NCBI RefSeq assembly: GCF_017942085.1
Contig: NZ_JAGKSP010000002.1
Span: 372,001-436,000 of the forward strand
Direction of reading: 5' to 3'
Length of the DNA: 64,000 nt
DNA from: Paenibacillus lignilyticus
GTDB lineage: Bacteria > Bacillota > Bacilli > Paenibacillales > Paenibacillaceae
Positions 17,353-26,471 of this stretch are shown here, in pieces (the stretch's first letter is position 1; each line of letters starts with the position of its first letter). The translations under genes and the position numbers were made by a program. The notes beneath the pieces were generated by a model. It saw nothing but the letters and a program-made list of their open reading frames with translations, was not told the DNA's origin and did not search any database.

Positions 17353-19011
17353 CTACGACTGCTTCCGGTACTCCTGCGGGTTCACGCCGGTGTGCTTCTT
17401 GAACGTCCTCGTAAAATGCGAGAAGTTCGAATAGCCGACCTGCTGGGCGATAGCACTGACGGTCATGTCCGTCGTATCGAGCAGATGCTTCGCGCGGTTT
17501 ACCTTCGTTTCGATGAGATAATCGATCAAGTTCCGATCCGTCTCCTTCTTGAAGAGCCGGGAGAGATAGGCCGGATTAAGTTTCACATATGCGGCAACAT
17601 CCTCGCGGGAGATATCCTCCTCGACGTTCTCTCGCATGAAGTAAATCGCTTTTTGCACGAATCCATCCGCTTCTTTATCGCGAAACACGGTATCCATCAC
17701 CGCCGATACCAGATGAACGGCCCAGTACTTAAACTGGGCGAGCGTACGGATCTGCGCCGTTGACCACATCGTGAAATTCGGGATCTGACTGACAGCAATG
17801 CCGCGGCCGTACAGAAAATGATAAATAACCTGCAGAAACTCATGCAAATACGCCTCAAGCTGCTTCGGCGTACTATTCGGATTTTGCTCCAGCTTCGCCA
17901 CATGCTGCCCAATTAATGCGATTACTTTATCGCGGTTGCCGCTCGAGATCACACTCATCCACTCGGAAATATTCATGCTAACCGGCTCATTCGAAGGAGA
18001 AGACGCAGCCACCACTCCCGCAATTGCAGCCTTATTGAAGAGCAGCACCGAATGCGGCTTCGTCACATTATTTCGCTCCATGTCCTTCAGACCATCGCAC
18101 AATCCCGGCAGCTCCTGAAGCGTCGCACGATATCCGATATAGCAGGAGATCTGACAGTAGAAGTAGGACAGACAAGCCGCTTTGAACCGCTCCGCTGCTT
18201 GGACCCAACCATCCGAGCCGTCACCATTGTTATTACCAACGCCATCGCTAGCGCCATTGCTTTCACCTTCGCCGCCACCGTACACCAACACGAACAGGAA
18301 TCCGTTCCTGTCCATAACCGCGTGCCCCCGCCGACCTGCCAGCAGCATTTCCTCCGCCGCTTTCTTCACCGCGTACTCCAGAATTTCCTGATCCCGCTCC
18401 GGCAGCACCTTCGTCCACTCTTCCGGACTGATCAGAATGGGCAGCACATAATCGCCGGATGACAGCGCAACTTGAGCGTCCTGCAGCGCCCGATCCAGGA
18501 AATCCCCGAAAGACAAAATCCGGCGAGAAAGCATGTCCTGCCAGAAATGCTCGACCAGCAGCGGCTGCTGTTTGTTGTATAACGCGTAATATTTCTGATA
18601 CTTCTCGTTATAATCCGACTGCTCTCTTCGCTCGTGGATAGATTCGATCATACGCCCGACAACCTGCGCCAGTTCCTCGCTATCCACCGGTTTCAGCAAA
18701 TAGTCGAAGCTCCCAAGATGCACCGCCTGCTTCGCATACGTAAATTCACTGTGACAGGTCAGAAACACAAATTCCGTCAGCGGGTACCGCTCCTTCACCC
18801 AGCGGACCAGCGAAAGTCCATCCTCATCGGGCATCTCAATATCGCAGATTAGAATGTCCACCGGCTTTTCCAGCATGAGAGCCCTAGCCTCATCAGCGCT
18901 GCCGGCCGCATAAACCGCATCCATGCCGAGCGCTTCCCAATCCTTGCAATTCATAATGCCTTCAATGGCGAACTTCTCATCATCGACAATCAGCATCGTA
19001 CACCGTTTCAC
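17353..19011 (-). CDS. Two-component response regulator, YesN/AraC type
   Basis: Response regulator of 552 residues. The REC domain carries MLIVDDE and the phospho-acceptor Asp in LICDIEMPDEDG. A long middle region follows, then a C-terminal AraC double helix-turn-helix (SREDVAAYVKLNPAYLSRLF, MTVSAIAQQVGYSNFSHFTR). The GTG at 19011 is chosen because GGAGGAG lies 11 nt upstream; a GTG at 19023 overlaps the kinase stop with no spacing. It pairs with the kinase at 19020-20762 and probably activates the cluster-2 importer. Confidence 0.9.
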   Translation of the reverse strand: MKRCTMLIVDDEKFAIEGIMNCKDWEALGMDAVYAAGSADEARALMLEKPVDILICDIEMPDEDGLSLVRWVKERYPLTEFVFLTCHSEFTYAKQAVHLGSFDYLLKPVDSEELAQVVGRMIESIHERREQSDYNEKYQKYYALYNKQQPLLVEHFWQDMLSRRILSFGDFLDRALQDAQVALSSGDYVLPILISPEEWTKVLPERDQEILEYAVKKAAEEMLLAGRRGHAVMDRNGFLFVLVYGGGEGESNGASDGVGNNNGDGSDGWVQAAERFKAACLSYFYCQISCYIGYRATLQELPGLCDGLKDMERNNVTKPHSVLLFNKAAIAGVVAASSPSNEPVSMNISEWMSVISSGNRDKVIALIGQHVAKLEQNPNSTPKQLEAYLHEFLQVIYHFLYGRGIAVSQIPNFTMWSTAQIRTLAQFKYWAVHLVSAVMDTVFRDKEADGFVQKAIYFMRENVEEDISREDVAAYVKLNPAYLSRLFKKETDRNLIDYLIETKVNRAKHLLDTTDMTVSAIAQQVGYSNFSHFTRTFKKHTGVNPQEYRKQS

Positions 19012-19019
19012 CGCAAACC

Positions 19020-20762
19020 TCACTCCTCCGCATAGTCAATCGGCAGCAGGAGACGAATCCTTACGCCATTTCGTTCATTCGGATAAAATCCCAACTCAGC
19101 CTTGTTTCCGTATTGCATCGTTAATCGCTTCTTCACGTTCCAAATCCCGATATGATTGTCTTCCGAATCCGGGGCGTACCCGTCATCGTTCAATTCAGCT
19201 AACTTCTCGGCCGTCATGCCTTTGCCGTTATCTTCAATAGCAATCTCCATCATCTCTTGCTCGCCTTGCACGCGCCGTGCCGACAACTGCAGGATGAACG
19301 GCGCGTTCTTCACGCTCATGCCGTGAATCATCGCATTCTCTACGAACGGCTGCACGATCAGCGAAGGCAGTTTAGCGCGCAATAAGTCATCCGGCACGTG
19401 AATCTCGAAGGCGAATGAGTCCTGAAATCGCATTTTCTGAATTTCCAAGTAGTTCCGAATATGCTCCAGCTCCTGTTCGAGCATGATTGCATCCCGCTTC
19501 GTCCGCAAACTGAATCTGAAATACTGAACCATGTGACGAACGGTTTTCTTCACCAGCTCATTCCGCTTCAAATCTGCCAATTGGAAAATAATATTCATCG
19601 TGTTCAGGAAGAAATGCGGATTAATCTGCGTCTGCAAATGCTTCAGTTCGGCTTGCTGCGCGCGCAGGTTCTCTTCGTACACGTCGATTTTCAAATGGGT
19701 GATCTCTTCGACCATGTTGTTGAACGTATGGTTAATGATCGCAAACTCCGCAATTTGCGAATTCGGCAGCCGCGTGCTCATATCGCCTTCTTTGATTCTC
19801 CGAATGGCGCCCAGCAGATGACGAATGGGATTGAACAGAATGTTCCGGAAAATAAATAAATAGAGCACCAATATCGCGAATACGAGCAGCGGCAGGAAGT
19901 TAATGACGGCTTGAAAGCGGCTCAAACCGCTGAGCAGCTCTGAGTTCGGAACGACGACTGCGTAGCTGATGCCTGCAGTCCCCGAATGCTTGTTCACCGC
20001 GAGCAGCTTGGACGCTCCATCCTCCACGGTGAAAGAACCGGTCACCTTGATATTGTCCGGAGGCAGCTTCGTAATCGTAGAAAGCGGTGCGGAAGGGTTC
20101 GATAGTACGCTGCCGTCATCGCCTACGATTAAGACGCCTGCGCCGCCTTTTACATCCAAGTTACCCAGCGGCGTCTTCAAGCTGTTGATGTTGATAATGG
20201 CGCCGATGTAGGCATTGTTCGTTAAGTCATCGCTGACCAGCCGATACAGGAAATATTGGTCTTTTATTCGAATAACCGACCACTTGTACAAATACTGCTT
20301 GAGCAAATCCGGACGCCGGAACGAGCTGTCGATCCACGCCCTGACCGGTTCATAATAACCCGAAGCCGCGCCGACCAGGTTCGTGGAATAGAGAGCAGCA
20401 TTCGGCATTGAATAAACGAAGAACATATCGACCGTATGGTAGTACGATTGATAGGTCGTATTGCGGTGAATCAATTCCATCTGTGCAAAATAATAATCCG
20501 AATCGGTTAATCCCGGCTGGCCGAATCGCTGGAACTCATCGCTGTTATTCACGATATCCACCATATTCGTCGTAATATCCTCCAAGCTTCTGTCGATCAT
20601 ATTCAAGTTGGAGTTCACCAGATTCTGATAGGAATTCGCCACCTGGGTGAGCACGACGCTCTTCGCGTAGCTCCCTACGAGGAACAAGATGATTAACAGC
20701 GGAATCGTAATCGCGCAGAATAACAAAATAAATCGGGAACCGAGCGTGTTCAATTTATTCAT
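19020..20762 (-). CDS. Sensor histidine kinase, YesM type
   Basis: Membrane kinase of 580 residues. There is an N-terminal membrane segment (about 12-34), a large extracytoplasmic sensor domain, and a second segment near 285-305. A HAMP linker, the phospho-acceptor box (LQTQINPHFFLNTMN) and an HATPase_c domain (VENAMIHG, DNGKGM) follow. ATG at 20762 has AGGAGG 10 nt upstream. It is co-transcribed with its response regulator and probably senses a sugar or its binding protein. Confidence 0.92.
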   Translation of the reverse strand: MNKLNTLGSRFILLFCAITIPLLIILFLVGSYAKSVVLTQVANSYQNLVNSNLNMIDRSLEDITTNMVDIVNNSDEFQRFGQPGLTDSDYYFAQMELIHRNTTYQSYYHTVDMFFVYSMPNAALYSTNLVGAASGYYEPVRAWIDSSFRRPDLLKQYLYKWSVIRIKDQYFLYRLVSDDLTNNAYIGAIININSLKTPLGNLDVKGGAGVLIVGDDGSVLSNPSAPLSTITKLPPDNIKVTGSFTVEDGASKLLAVNKHSGTAGISYAVVVPNSELLSGLSRFQAVINFLPLLVFAILVLYLFIFRNILFNPIRHLLGAIRRIKEGDMSTRLPNSQIAEFAIINHTFNNMVEEITHLKIDVYEENLRAQQAELKHLQTQINPHFFLNTMNIIFQLADLKRNELVKKTVRHMVQYFRFSLRTKRDAIMLEQELEHIRNYLEIQKMRFQDSFAFEIHVPDDLLRAKLPSLIVQPFVENAMIHGMSVKNAPFILQLSARRVQGEQEMMEIAIEDNGKGMTAEKLAELNDDGYAPDSEDNHIGIWNVKKRLTMQYGNKAELGFYPNERNGVRIRLLLPIDYAEE

Positions 20763-20860
20763 TCCGATGAGTCCTCCTATCCGCAATCACTAGGCAGTCT
20801 TCCCATAATTACTCTAGGAATGATCATAGCGGCAGGCTCCGAATCAAGCAAGACAAATAG

Positions 20861-20892
20861 AAGCCCACAGTTCAGACCGCAACCGTGGGCTT
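20861..20892 (-). terminator. Hairpin after 676-residue gene
   Basis: Stem AAGCCCAC / GTGGGCTT flanks a 16-nt loop, immediately after the 20897 stop on the minus strand. The T-rich tail is weak. Confidence 0.6.
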
Positions 20893-20896
20893 CATC

Positions 20897-22927
20897 TTAA
20901 CCTTCCGTTATCGCCAGCAAGTTCACCGCGATCGCATCCGGCATAATCGCCATTCCGCCATACAAGCCGGTGACCGAATTATGCGTATCCGCGAAGCAAT
21001 CGTCGAGCAAACCCTGCTCATAATACGCCTTCGTATGCTGCAAATTATGCGGCATCCACGTGGCATCCCGGTGATCGATCATCCAGCGCATCGCCGCATT
21101 CGTGATCCCCTCCCGATAACGCGTCCAGTCGATGGCCGGATCTATGACCGCCCAATCGATGCCGAGTCTATAGGATTCCGCGAACGTTTCCAGCACTTCC
21201 CACTGCACATGATCGCGCACCCAATTGGCAAAATACCAATCGCTTGAGCAGAAACACGGCTTCGTGTTGTACAGCATGGGTTTATCCGCGGGCTGCCATA
21301 GATGGGTGAAAGGGAGCACGGAACGAATCCAGTACACCGCCTTATCCTTATAGACTTGCTCGCCTGTTGCCAGATGAGCGAGCCAATTCGCGATAGCGGC
21401 ATGGCCTGCCGCGAACAGGTTCGGACTATGCAGCGGCGTCTCCCAGAAGTCGCCGCCCTCCGGCCTTGTCATCGGCAAGCAATAGTCGATGGCGCGCAGC
21501 GCGCCTTCCTTCAAGCGCTCATCGCCGGTTGCCTGCCACAGCCGGAGCAGCTCGATTGCCGGCACGACGCACAGATCAAGAGCCGTATCTCCGGCATGAC
21601 CCATCGGTTCAAGGAAAGCTCTCGCCACGACAAAGTCATCCTTCATATAATGCCGCCCATCCGGATCAAACGGGAATGCACCGTCCTCCCTTTGATGCGA
21701 AAGCAGCTCCAATCCCTTTTGCAGTAGGCGTTCCACGGCAGTGGATTCGCCTATCCCTGTATCACTCGCCGCATTCATCGCATTGCATTGGTCGACTTTC
21801 TCCTGCAGCGATGCGGCTATCGCCGTCCCTTTGCGGCGTTCTATGTAGGCTTCTGCGAAACGCGGCACGCGGTGCGAATGCCCTTTCTCAAACTGCGGTG
21901 TTCCGAAGCCTTGTCCCTGCTGCCAATATCGCTCATCGTAAGCTTGTGCGATGCGATCAAGCGCGTCCTCATAAGTCCACCTAGCTGCGGCCGGCACAGG
22001 AAGTCCTCCGGAGCGAGTGATCCAATCCGTTACCGCATCCAGCGATCGCCCCGGGATGACGACCAGCTCAGCGTTCCAAGCAACTACCTGCTTCGGATGG
22101 AGTTCCAACGGTTCTGCCGCCGCATAGATTTGATTCTCGGCATGCTCGGTTTGCGCATCCGGTACCATCAGTCCGAGCAGATGATGATTCCGTCTGTCTA
22201 TGAAATTCGGAGAAGCGAATACAGGCTGCTGCACATGAACGCGATAGTTGAACCATCGGGTTGCATGCAGCGCCGGGTCCCACGACAAGCCGACTGCCGT
22301 ACCTTCATGACTGACCGCCATCACCGGGAAAGCTACCTTATTCGGATGCGGCGCGACTCTAAGTGCCCACGGATCCTTGAACCAATCTGTGCCGCTCGAC
22401 CATTCCTCGCCTTCCAGCCATTCCACGCCGGGGAAGATGGCATCTGTCTTCTTCGCCCCGAACGAATCCGCGCCGACTTTGACCCACGGCCCTCTGACAT
22501 ATCGGACAAACAGGTTGTAATGCGACACAAACGAATAGGCCAGCTTCAATACAGGCTGATCGCGCACTAACGTCAGCTTCACTTCGCCATCCATCAACGG
22601 CGCATCGAAAGGATACCGGATCCACGTATCAAACGAAGTGCCTTTGAGCTTCTGCTGCACGACGAGCGCTTTTACTTTGAACGTCAGCGACTCTCCTTCC
22701 TCCGACTGCGTCCGCTCGTACGACTCCGACTCCATTCGAATCGGAATCTCCTGATCTCGCAGCAGCACTTCGCCGAAATGCTCCAGCACCCCCATAAACC
22801 GCTCATCTGCCGAAAATACTTCCGCCCATCCCCATCCGGTCAATCTCTTATGCACGTCAATCCGCATATGCTCGTTAGCTAATCGTATCGATTCTCCGCC
22901 ATAGCTGCCCTGCGTAAATTCCGGCAC
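20897..22927 (-). CDS. Uncharacterised protein, probable six-hairpin carbohydrate-active enzyme
   Basis: Cytoplasmic-looking protein of 676 residues with no signal peptide and no family I can name. The N-terminal 330 residues read as beta-rich. The C-terminal half has alternating helices with repeated small/aromatic motifs (REDGAFPFDPDGRHYM, NLFAAGHAAIANWLAHLATG, SDWYFANWVRDH), as in (alpha/alpha)6 glycosidase or lyase barrels. It is just upstream of the cluster-2 kinase in the same direction. An intracellular glycoside-processing role is inferred only from context. Confidence 0.75.
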   Translation of the reverse strand: MPEFTQGSYGGESIRLANEHMRIDVHKRLTGWGWAEVFSADERFMGVLEHFGEVLLRDQEIPIRMESESYERTQSEEGESLTFKVKALVVQQKLKGTSFDTWIRYPFDAPLMDGEVKLTLVRDQPVLKLAYSFVSHYNLFVRYVRGPWVKVGADSFGAKKTDAIFPGVEWLEGEEWSSGTDWFKDPWALRVAPHPNKVAFPVMAVSHEGTAVGLSWDPALHATRWFNYRVHVQQPVFASPNFIDRRNHHLLGLMVPDAQTEHAENQIYAAAEPLELHPKQVVAWNAELVVIPGRSLDAVTDWITRSGGLPVPAAARWTYEDALDRIAQAYDERYWQQGQGFGTPQFEKGHSHRVPRFAEAYIERRKGTAIAASLQEKVDQCNAMNAASDTGIGESTAVERLLQKGLELLSHQREDGAFPFDPDGRHYMKDDFVVARAFLEPMGHAGDTALDLCVVPAIELLRLWQATGDERLKEGALRAIDYCLPMTRPEGGDFWETPLHSPNLFAAGHAAIANWLAHLATGEQVYKDKAVYWIRSVLPFTHLWQPADKPMLYNTKPCFCSSDWYFANWVRDHVQWEVLETFAESYRLGIDWAVIDPAIDWTRYREGITNAAMRWMIDHRDATWMPHNLQHTKAYYEQGLLDDCFADTHNSVTGLYGGMAIMPDAIAVNLLAITEG

Positions 22928-23035
22928 TGCCGATCACTCCTTCAATGTGAGGAAATCAGGTCGTCCTCTATTCCATCCTATTCGAGCGCCGGAATTGCAT
23001 TCCTGCCTAAGCTTTTGTCCGATTAGACCAACCCT

Positions 23036-23049
23036 TAGCGCTTACAAAC
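23036..23049. promoter_or_regulatory. cre-like site upstream of 676-residue gene
   Basis: On the minus strand TGTAAGCGCTAAGG matches 12 of 14 positions of the Bacillota cre consensus. It lies about 110 bp upstream of the 22927 start. Support is modest. Confidence 0.4.
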
Positions 23050-23127
23050 GATAGCCGCGGTTTGACGAAGCCTAGGTTAAAGCATAGTATAAGAGGTGAA
23101 AAAATCAGCCGATAGGAAGTGCTACAT

Positions 23128-23598
23128 ATGAGTGAGTATCAAGCTTTGCTAGAGCAACTGCAGCAACAGGAGAACGAGCTTCAATTCTCCGCGTTTACCA
23201 ACGAAACCGCTTTTCAAATCGGCACGAAGCTAATTGAGAGAGCAAAGCAAGAGGACAAAGCGATCGCGGTCACGATTGTTAGAAACGGCGAGCTATTATT
23301 CCATAGCAAAATGAACGGAACAAATACAAACAACGATCAGTGGATTCAGCGTAAGCGCAATGTTGTTCACCATTTCGGTCACAGCTCCTACTTCATGCAT
23401 GTCGAGTTCAAAGCAAACGGCAACTCCATTGAGGCGTCTCACCTTGATCCGAAGGATTATGCGGCAGAAGGCGGATCCTTCCCGCTCATCATCAAGAATG
23501 TCGGCGTAGTAGGGACGATTACAGCCTCCGGACTGCCCGGCGAGCTGGATCATCAGATTATCGTGGATGTATTGGGAGAGTTTCTTCTCGGAAAATAA
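23128..23598 (+). CDS. UPF0303/DUF336 (heme-degrading-like) family protein
   Basis: Protein of 156 residues resembling the UPF0303 family, related to GlcG/HbpS-like folds. Typical features are the N-terminal ETAFQIG, the central KRNVVHHFGHSSYF and the C-terminal GVVGTITASGLPGELDH. The molecular function of this family is poorly known. The ATG at 23128 is chosen because AGGAAG lies 8 nt before it; an in-frame GTG at 23119 overlaps that site. A GNAT gene follows in the same direction. Confidence 0.85.
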   Translation: MSEYQALLEQLQQQENELQFSAFTNETAFQIGTKLIERAKQEDKAIAVTIVRNGELLFHSKMNGTNTNNDQWIQRKRNVVHHFGHSSYFMHVEFKANGNSIEASHLDPKDYAAEGGSFPLIIKNVGVVGTITASGLPGELDHQIIVDVLGEFLLGK

Positions 23599-23623
23599 TC
23601 GCGTCACAAGGAGTGTTATCGCA

Positions 23624-24184
23624 GTGATTACGCGTATTGCAGCAAGAGACGACGCCCCTGAGGTCATTCCGCTGCTGCTCGAAGCGATCGGATCGATTGC
23701 TTATCTGCTTACGGGAGCATCGGATGAAATCGAAGCAGCAGAGCTGCTGACTACCTTCTACAAACAGCCGGGCAATCGGGTCAGCTTCGACAATGTGATC
23801 GTCGCCGAACAGGAAGGCCGGATTGCCGGCATGGTCGTGGCCTACTCCGGTAACGATGCAGGGCAGTTGGACGAGCCTTTCCTCGCCAAGCTACATGGCA
23901 GACCGGGCAAAGAAAACAGCGTTATTGTCCGTGAGGCAAGAGATGGCGAGTTCTATCTGGACGCGCTGGCCGTGGATGAGCAATATCGCGGACAAGGCAT
24001 CGCCAAGCTGCTGATGGCAGCCGCCGAGCAGCGCGCGGCACAGCTCGGTTTCGAGCGTGCGGCACTAATCGTCGAAACGTATAACGAGCGGGCCTACCGG
24101 CTTTATCTCGCAAGCGGCTACGAGGAAGACGACATGCTGCGCATCGGCGACAGCGACTACCGCCGCATGGTCAAGCGAGTTTAA
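23624..24184 (+). CDS. GNAT-family N-acetyltransferase
   Basis: Acetyl-CoA-dependent acyltransferase of 186 residues. The acetyl-CoA-binding loop is QYRGQGIAKLL, preceded by a DALAV strand and followed by NERAYRLYLASGY. The GTG at 23624 has AAGGAG 10 nt upstream; an earlier frame would overlap the UPF0303 gene and has no ribosome site. It is probably co-transcribed with UPF0303. The substrate is unknown. Confidence 0.88.
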   Translation: MITRIAARDDAPEVIPLLLEAIGSIAYLLTGASDEIEAAELLTTFYKQPGNRVSFDNVIVAEQEGRIAGMVVAYSGNDAGQLDEPFLAKLHGRPGKENSVIVREARDGEFYLDALAVDEQYRGQGIAKLLMAAAEQRAAQLGFERAALIVETYNERAYRLYLASGYEEDDMLRIGDSDYRRMVKRV

Positions 24185-24189
24185 GTAAA

Positions 24190-24236
24190 AGGACTGTCTC
24201 AAAAGTGCGCATGGCAACTTTTGAGACAGTCCTTTT
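24190..24236. terminator. Strong bidirectional terminator, TCTCAAAAGT type
   Basis: A perfect stem of about 20 bp joins AAAAGGACTGTCTCAAAAGT to ACTTTTGAGACAGTCCTTTT, with an AT-rich end on both sides. It serves the GNAT gene and perhaps the convergent Gfo operon. Its inner arms match the terminator at 3903-3951. Some insertion-sequence ends use a similar GACTGTCTCAAAAG, so it may be a small mobile-derived element. Confidence 0.88.
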
Positions 24237-24282
24237 TGCTGTGCAAGAAGAATAATGACGATCTTACCCAACGAACATAAGA

Positions 24283-25554
24283 TTAGTCTGCTGCGAACTC
24301 ATTGCTGAATGCATCCAGCTCAATCACGCGTTTCTCTAAGCGCGAAGCTTCCGCAGCAAAAGCCATCATATGGCTTTGCACCGATTTGGCCGCAGAAGTG
24401 AGACTATCGCCTGCGCCGCCGCCCGACTTCACCAGTCCGATAAAGTCGCTCATTAACCCATAATCTCCTCCGCCATGACCTGAATAGCCGCCCGGCATTT
24501 CGAGAGATATCTTCTCCGGCGCGTAACTGTCTCCGAAACGAATCAGTTCGATTTCGTTCTTCTCCATGGAAGCCCGAATTTCGCCTTTCGTGCCCATCAG
24601 CTTGAGCGTTCGGCTGCATTCCTGCGTAAATGCGCTCATGGTGAAGACCGCCGTCACTTCATTGGCAAACTCCATATTCACCACCTGATGATCCACTACA
24701 TTGTTATCGCACTGGTAGACACAGCGTCCGTACGGCCCTTCCTGCAAAGCTTTAAGCCTTGCTTCAGGACTGGGATCATCGCTAATTGCCGCCGCCATCC
24801 AGCTTTCCGCGTCCCCGAGGTAGACATTAGGCGCGTAATATAAACATTCATCAGCCGCCGGGCAACCGTCCGTGCATCGCTTCGGTGCTCCCTCCGGAGC
24901 ATTGGAAGCCTTGAAATACGAGAGCGAGCCGAAGGAGGATAAACGGGTACAATCCGCTCCCGCCAGCCACAACAAGATGTCCATATCATGGCAGGACTTA
25001 GCCAGAATCATCGGACTCGATTCCTCGGCATTGCGCCAATTGCCGCGAACGAAGCTGTGTGCCTGGTGCCAATACCCCACATTCTCATTGTGCTGGATCG
25101 ACATCAGTTGTCCGATCCGGCCTTCCGTGAGCATCCGTTTCACAGAACGGAAGAAATTCGTATACCGCAGCACATGACAGATCGAGAAGATGAGCCCTGA
25201 CTGCTCTGCTTTCGCCCCCATCTCCAGGCACTCGAGCGGGTCCGGTGACATGGGCTTCTCAAGCAGAACATGATAACCCGCATCCAGCGCCGTCATCGTC
25301 GGCTCGTAATGCATCTTATCCTGCGTGCAGATCAGCACGGCATCTGCGAGCTTCGGCTGCGCCAGCAATTCGCGCCAATCGTCATAGCACTTGCGCTCAT
25401 CTACCCCGTGACGCTGCTTCAAGAGATCCCGCCGATCTGAATTAGGATCCGCTATTGCTACCAGTTCCATCTCATCCGGATGTGCCAGCGCATAATCGAC
25501 GTAATTTTGTCCGCGCAGTCCCGCTCCGATTAAGGCAATCCTCACTTTGCTCAT
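24283..25554 (-). CDS. Gfo/Idh/MocA-family oxidoreductase with Cys-rich insert
   Basis: NAD(P)-dependent oxidoreductase of 423 residues, longer than the usual 330-380. The Rossmann motif is RIALIGAGLRGQNY and the catalytic lysine is in EKPMSPDP. An insert has CTDGCPAADECLYY, a C-x3-C-x5-C pattern that could bind a metal. It is 15 nt after the cluster-3 permease, so it probably oxidises or epimerises the imported sugar. Confidence 0.9.
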   Translation of the reverse strand: MSKVRIALIGAGLRGQNYVDYALAHPDEMELVAIADPNSDRRDLLKQRHGVDERKCYDDWRELLAQPKLADAVLICTQDKMHYEPTMTALDAGYHVLLEKPMSPDPLECLEMGAKAEQSGLIFSICHVLRYTNFFRSVKRMLTEGRIGQLMSIQHNENVGYWHQAHSFVRGNWRNAEESSPMILAKSCHDMDILLWLAGADCTRLSSFGSLSYFKASNAPEGAPKRCTDGCPAADECLYYAPNVYLGDAESWMAAAISDDPSPEARLKALQEGPYGRCVYQCDNNVVDHQVVNMEFANEVTAVFTMSAFTQECSRTLKLMGTKGEIRASMEKNEIELIRFGDSYAPEKISLEMPGGYSGHGGGDYGLMSDFIGLVKSGGGAGDSLTSAAKSVQSHMMAFAAEASRLEKRVIELDAFSNEFAAD

Positions 25555-25568
25555 CAGACGCTCATCTC

Positions 25569-26453
25569 CTACTCTTTTACGCTGCCAACCGTAATGCCTT
25601 TGATGAAGTAACGCTGCAGGAACGGGTAAACCAGCATAATCGGCAAAGCACCTAAGAAAATTTGCGCCGTTCGCAATGTTTTCTCGCTGACTTCCTCGAG
25701 CCGCTTTAAGTCGTCGATGGATATCGCCGCTTTATTAATAGCCGTCACCAGTGTCGATAAGTACGTCTGAAGCGGATACTTCTCCGGAGAATTCATGTAC
25801 AAGATGCCGTCAAACCAGGAGTTCCAATGGCCGACGATGGTGAACAATAGGATGGTCGCAAGCGACGGCAAGGACACAGGCAGATAGACGCGTATCAGAA
25901 TCGCCCATTGACCTGCCCCATCGATGGTCGCCGCTTCCTCCATATCCTTCGGAATATTGCGGAAGAAATTGAGCAGCATCACCATATTCCACACATTCAG
26001 TGCCCCGGGAACGATCAGCGCCCAGATGCTGTTAATCAGCCCGGTTTCTTTGACAACAATATAAGTCGGTATCAAGCCGCCGCCGAAAAACATCGTAACC
26101 GCGAAGAACCACACGTACAGCGTTCGGAAATCAAACTGTTCTCTGCTCTTCGATAATGGGTATGCGGTTATGATGGTCAGAAACATGCTGATGGCCGTGC
26201 CGAGAATAACGCGCTCCAGGGATACTTTCAAGGAACGGATAAACTCTACCTTTTGCGCCAGATATTGATAGGCATCCAATGTAAATCCGACCGGCCATAA
26301 CTTAACCTGCGCAGCCACTGCGGCAATGTTGGAGCTTAAACTGACTGAAAGCAGATGAATGAACGGTAATATGCCCAGCAAAGTCACCCCTACCAGCACG
26401 ATCGTATTCACGACCATGAACAGGACTCTGCTCCACGATGCTCGATAAACCAT
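25569..26453 (-). CDS. Carbohydrate ABC transporter permease, LplC/MalG type
   Basis: CUT1 permease of 294 residues with six membrane segments. The EAA loop has MEEAATIDGAGQWAILIRVY, and the tail is KGITVGSVKE. ATG at 26453 has GGAGGAG 5 nt upstream. It is the second permease of cluster 3. Confidence 0.92.
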   Translation of the reverse strand: MVYRASWSRVLFMVVNTIVLVGVTLLGILPFIHLLSVSLSSNIAAVAAQVKLWPVGFTLDAYQYLAQKVEFIRSLKVSLERVILGTAISMFLTIITAYPLSKSREQFDFRTLYVWFFAVTMFFGGGLIPTYIVVKETGLINSIWALIVPGALNVWNMVMLLNFFRNIPKDMEEAATIDGAGQWAILIRVYLPVSLPSLATILLFTIVGHWNSWFDGILYMNSPEKYPLQTYLSTLVTAINKAAISIDDLKRLEEVSEKTLRTAQIFLGALPIMLVYPFLQRYFIKGITVGSVKE

Positions 26454-26471
26454 GTCATCTCCTCCAGTCTC

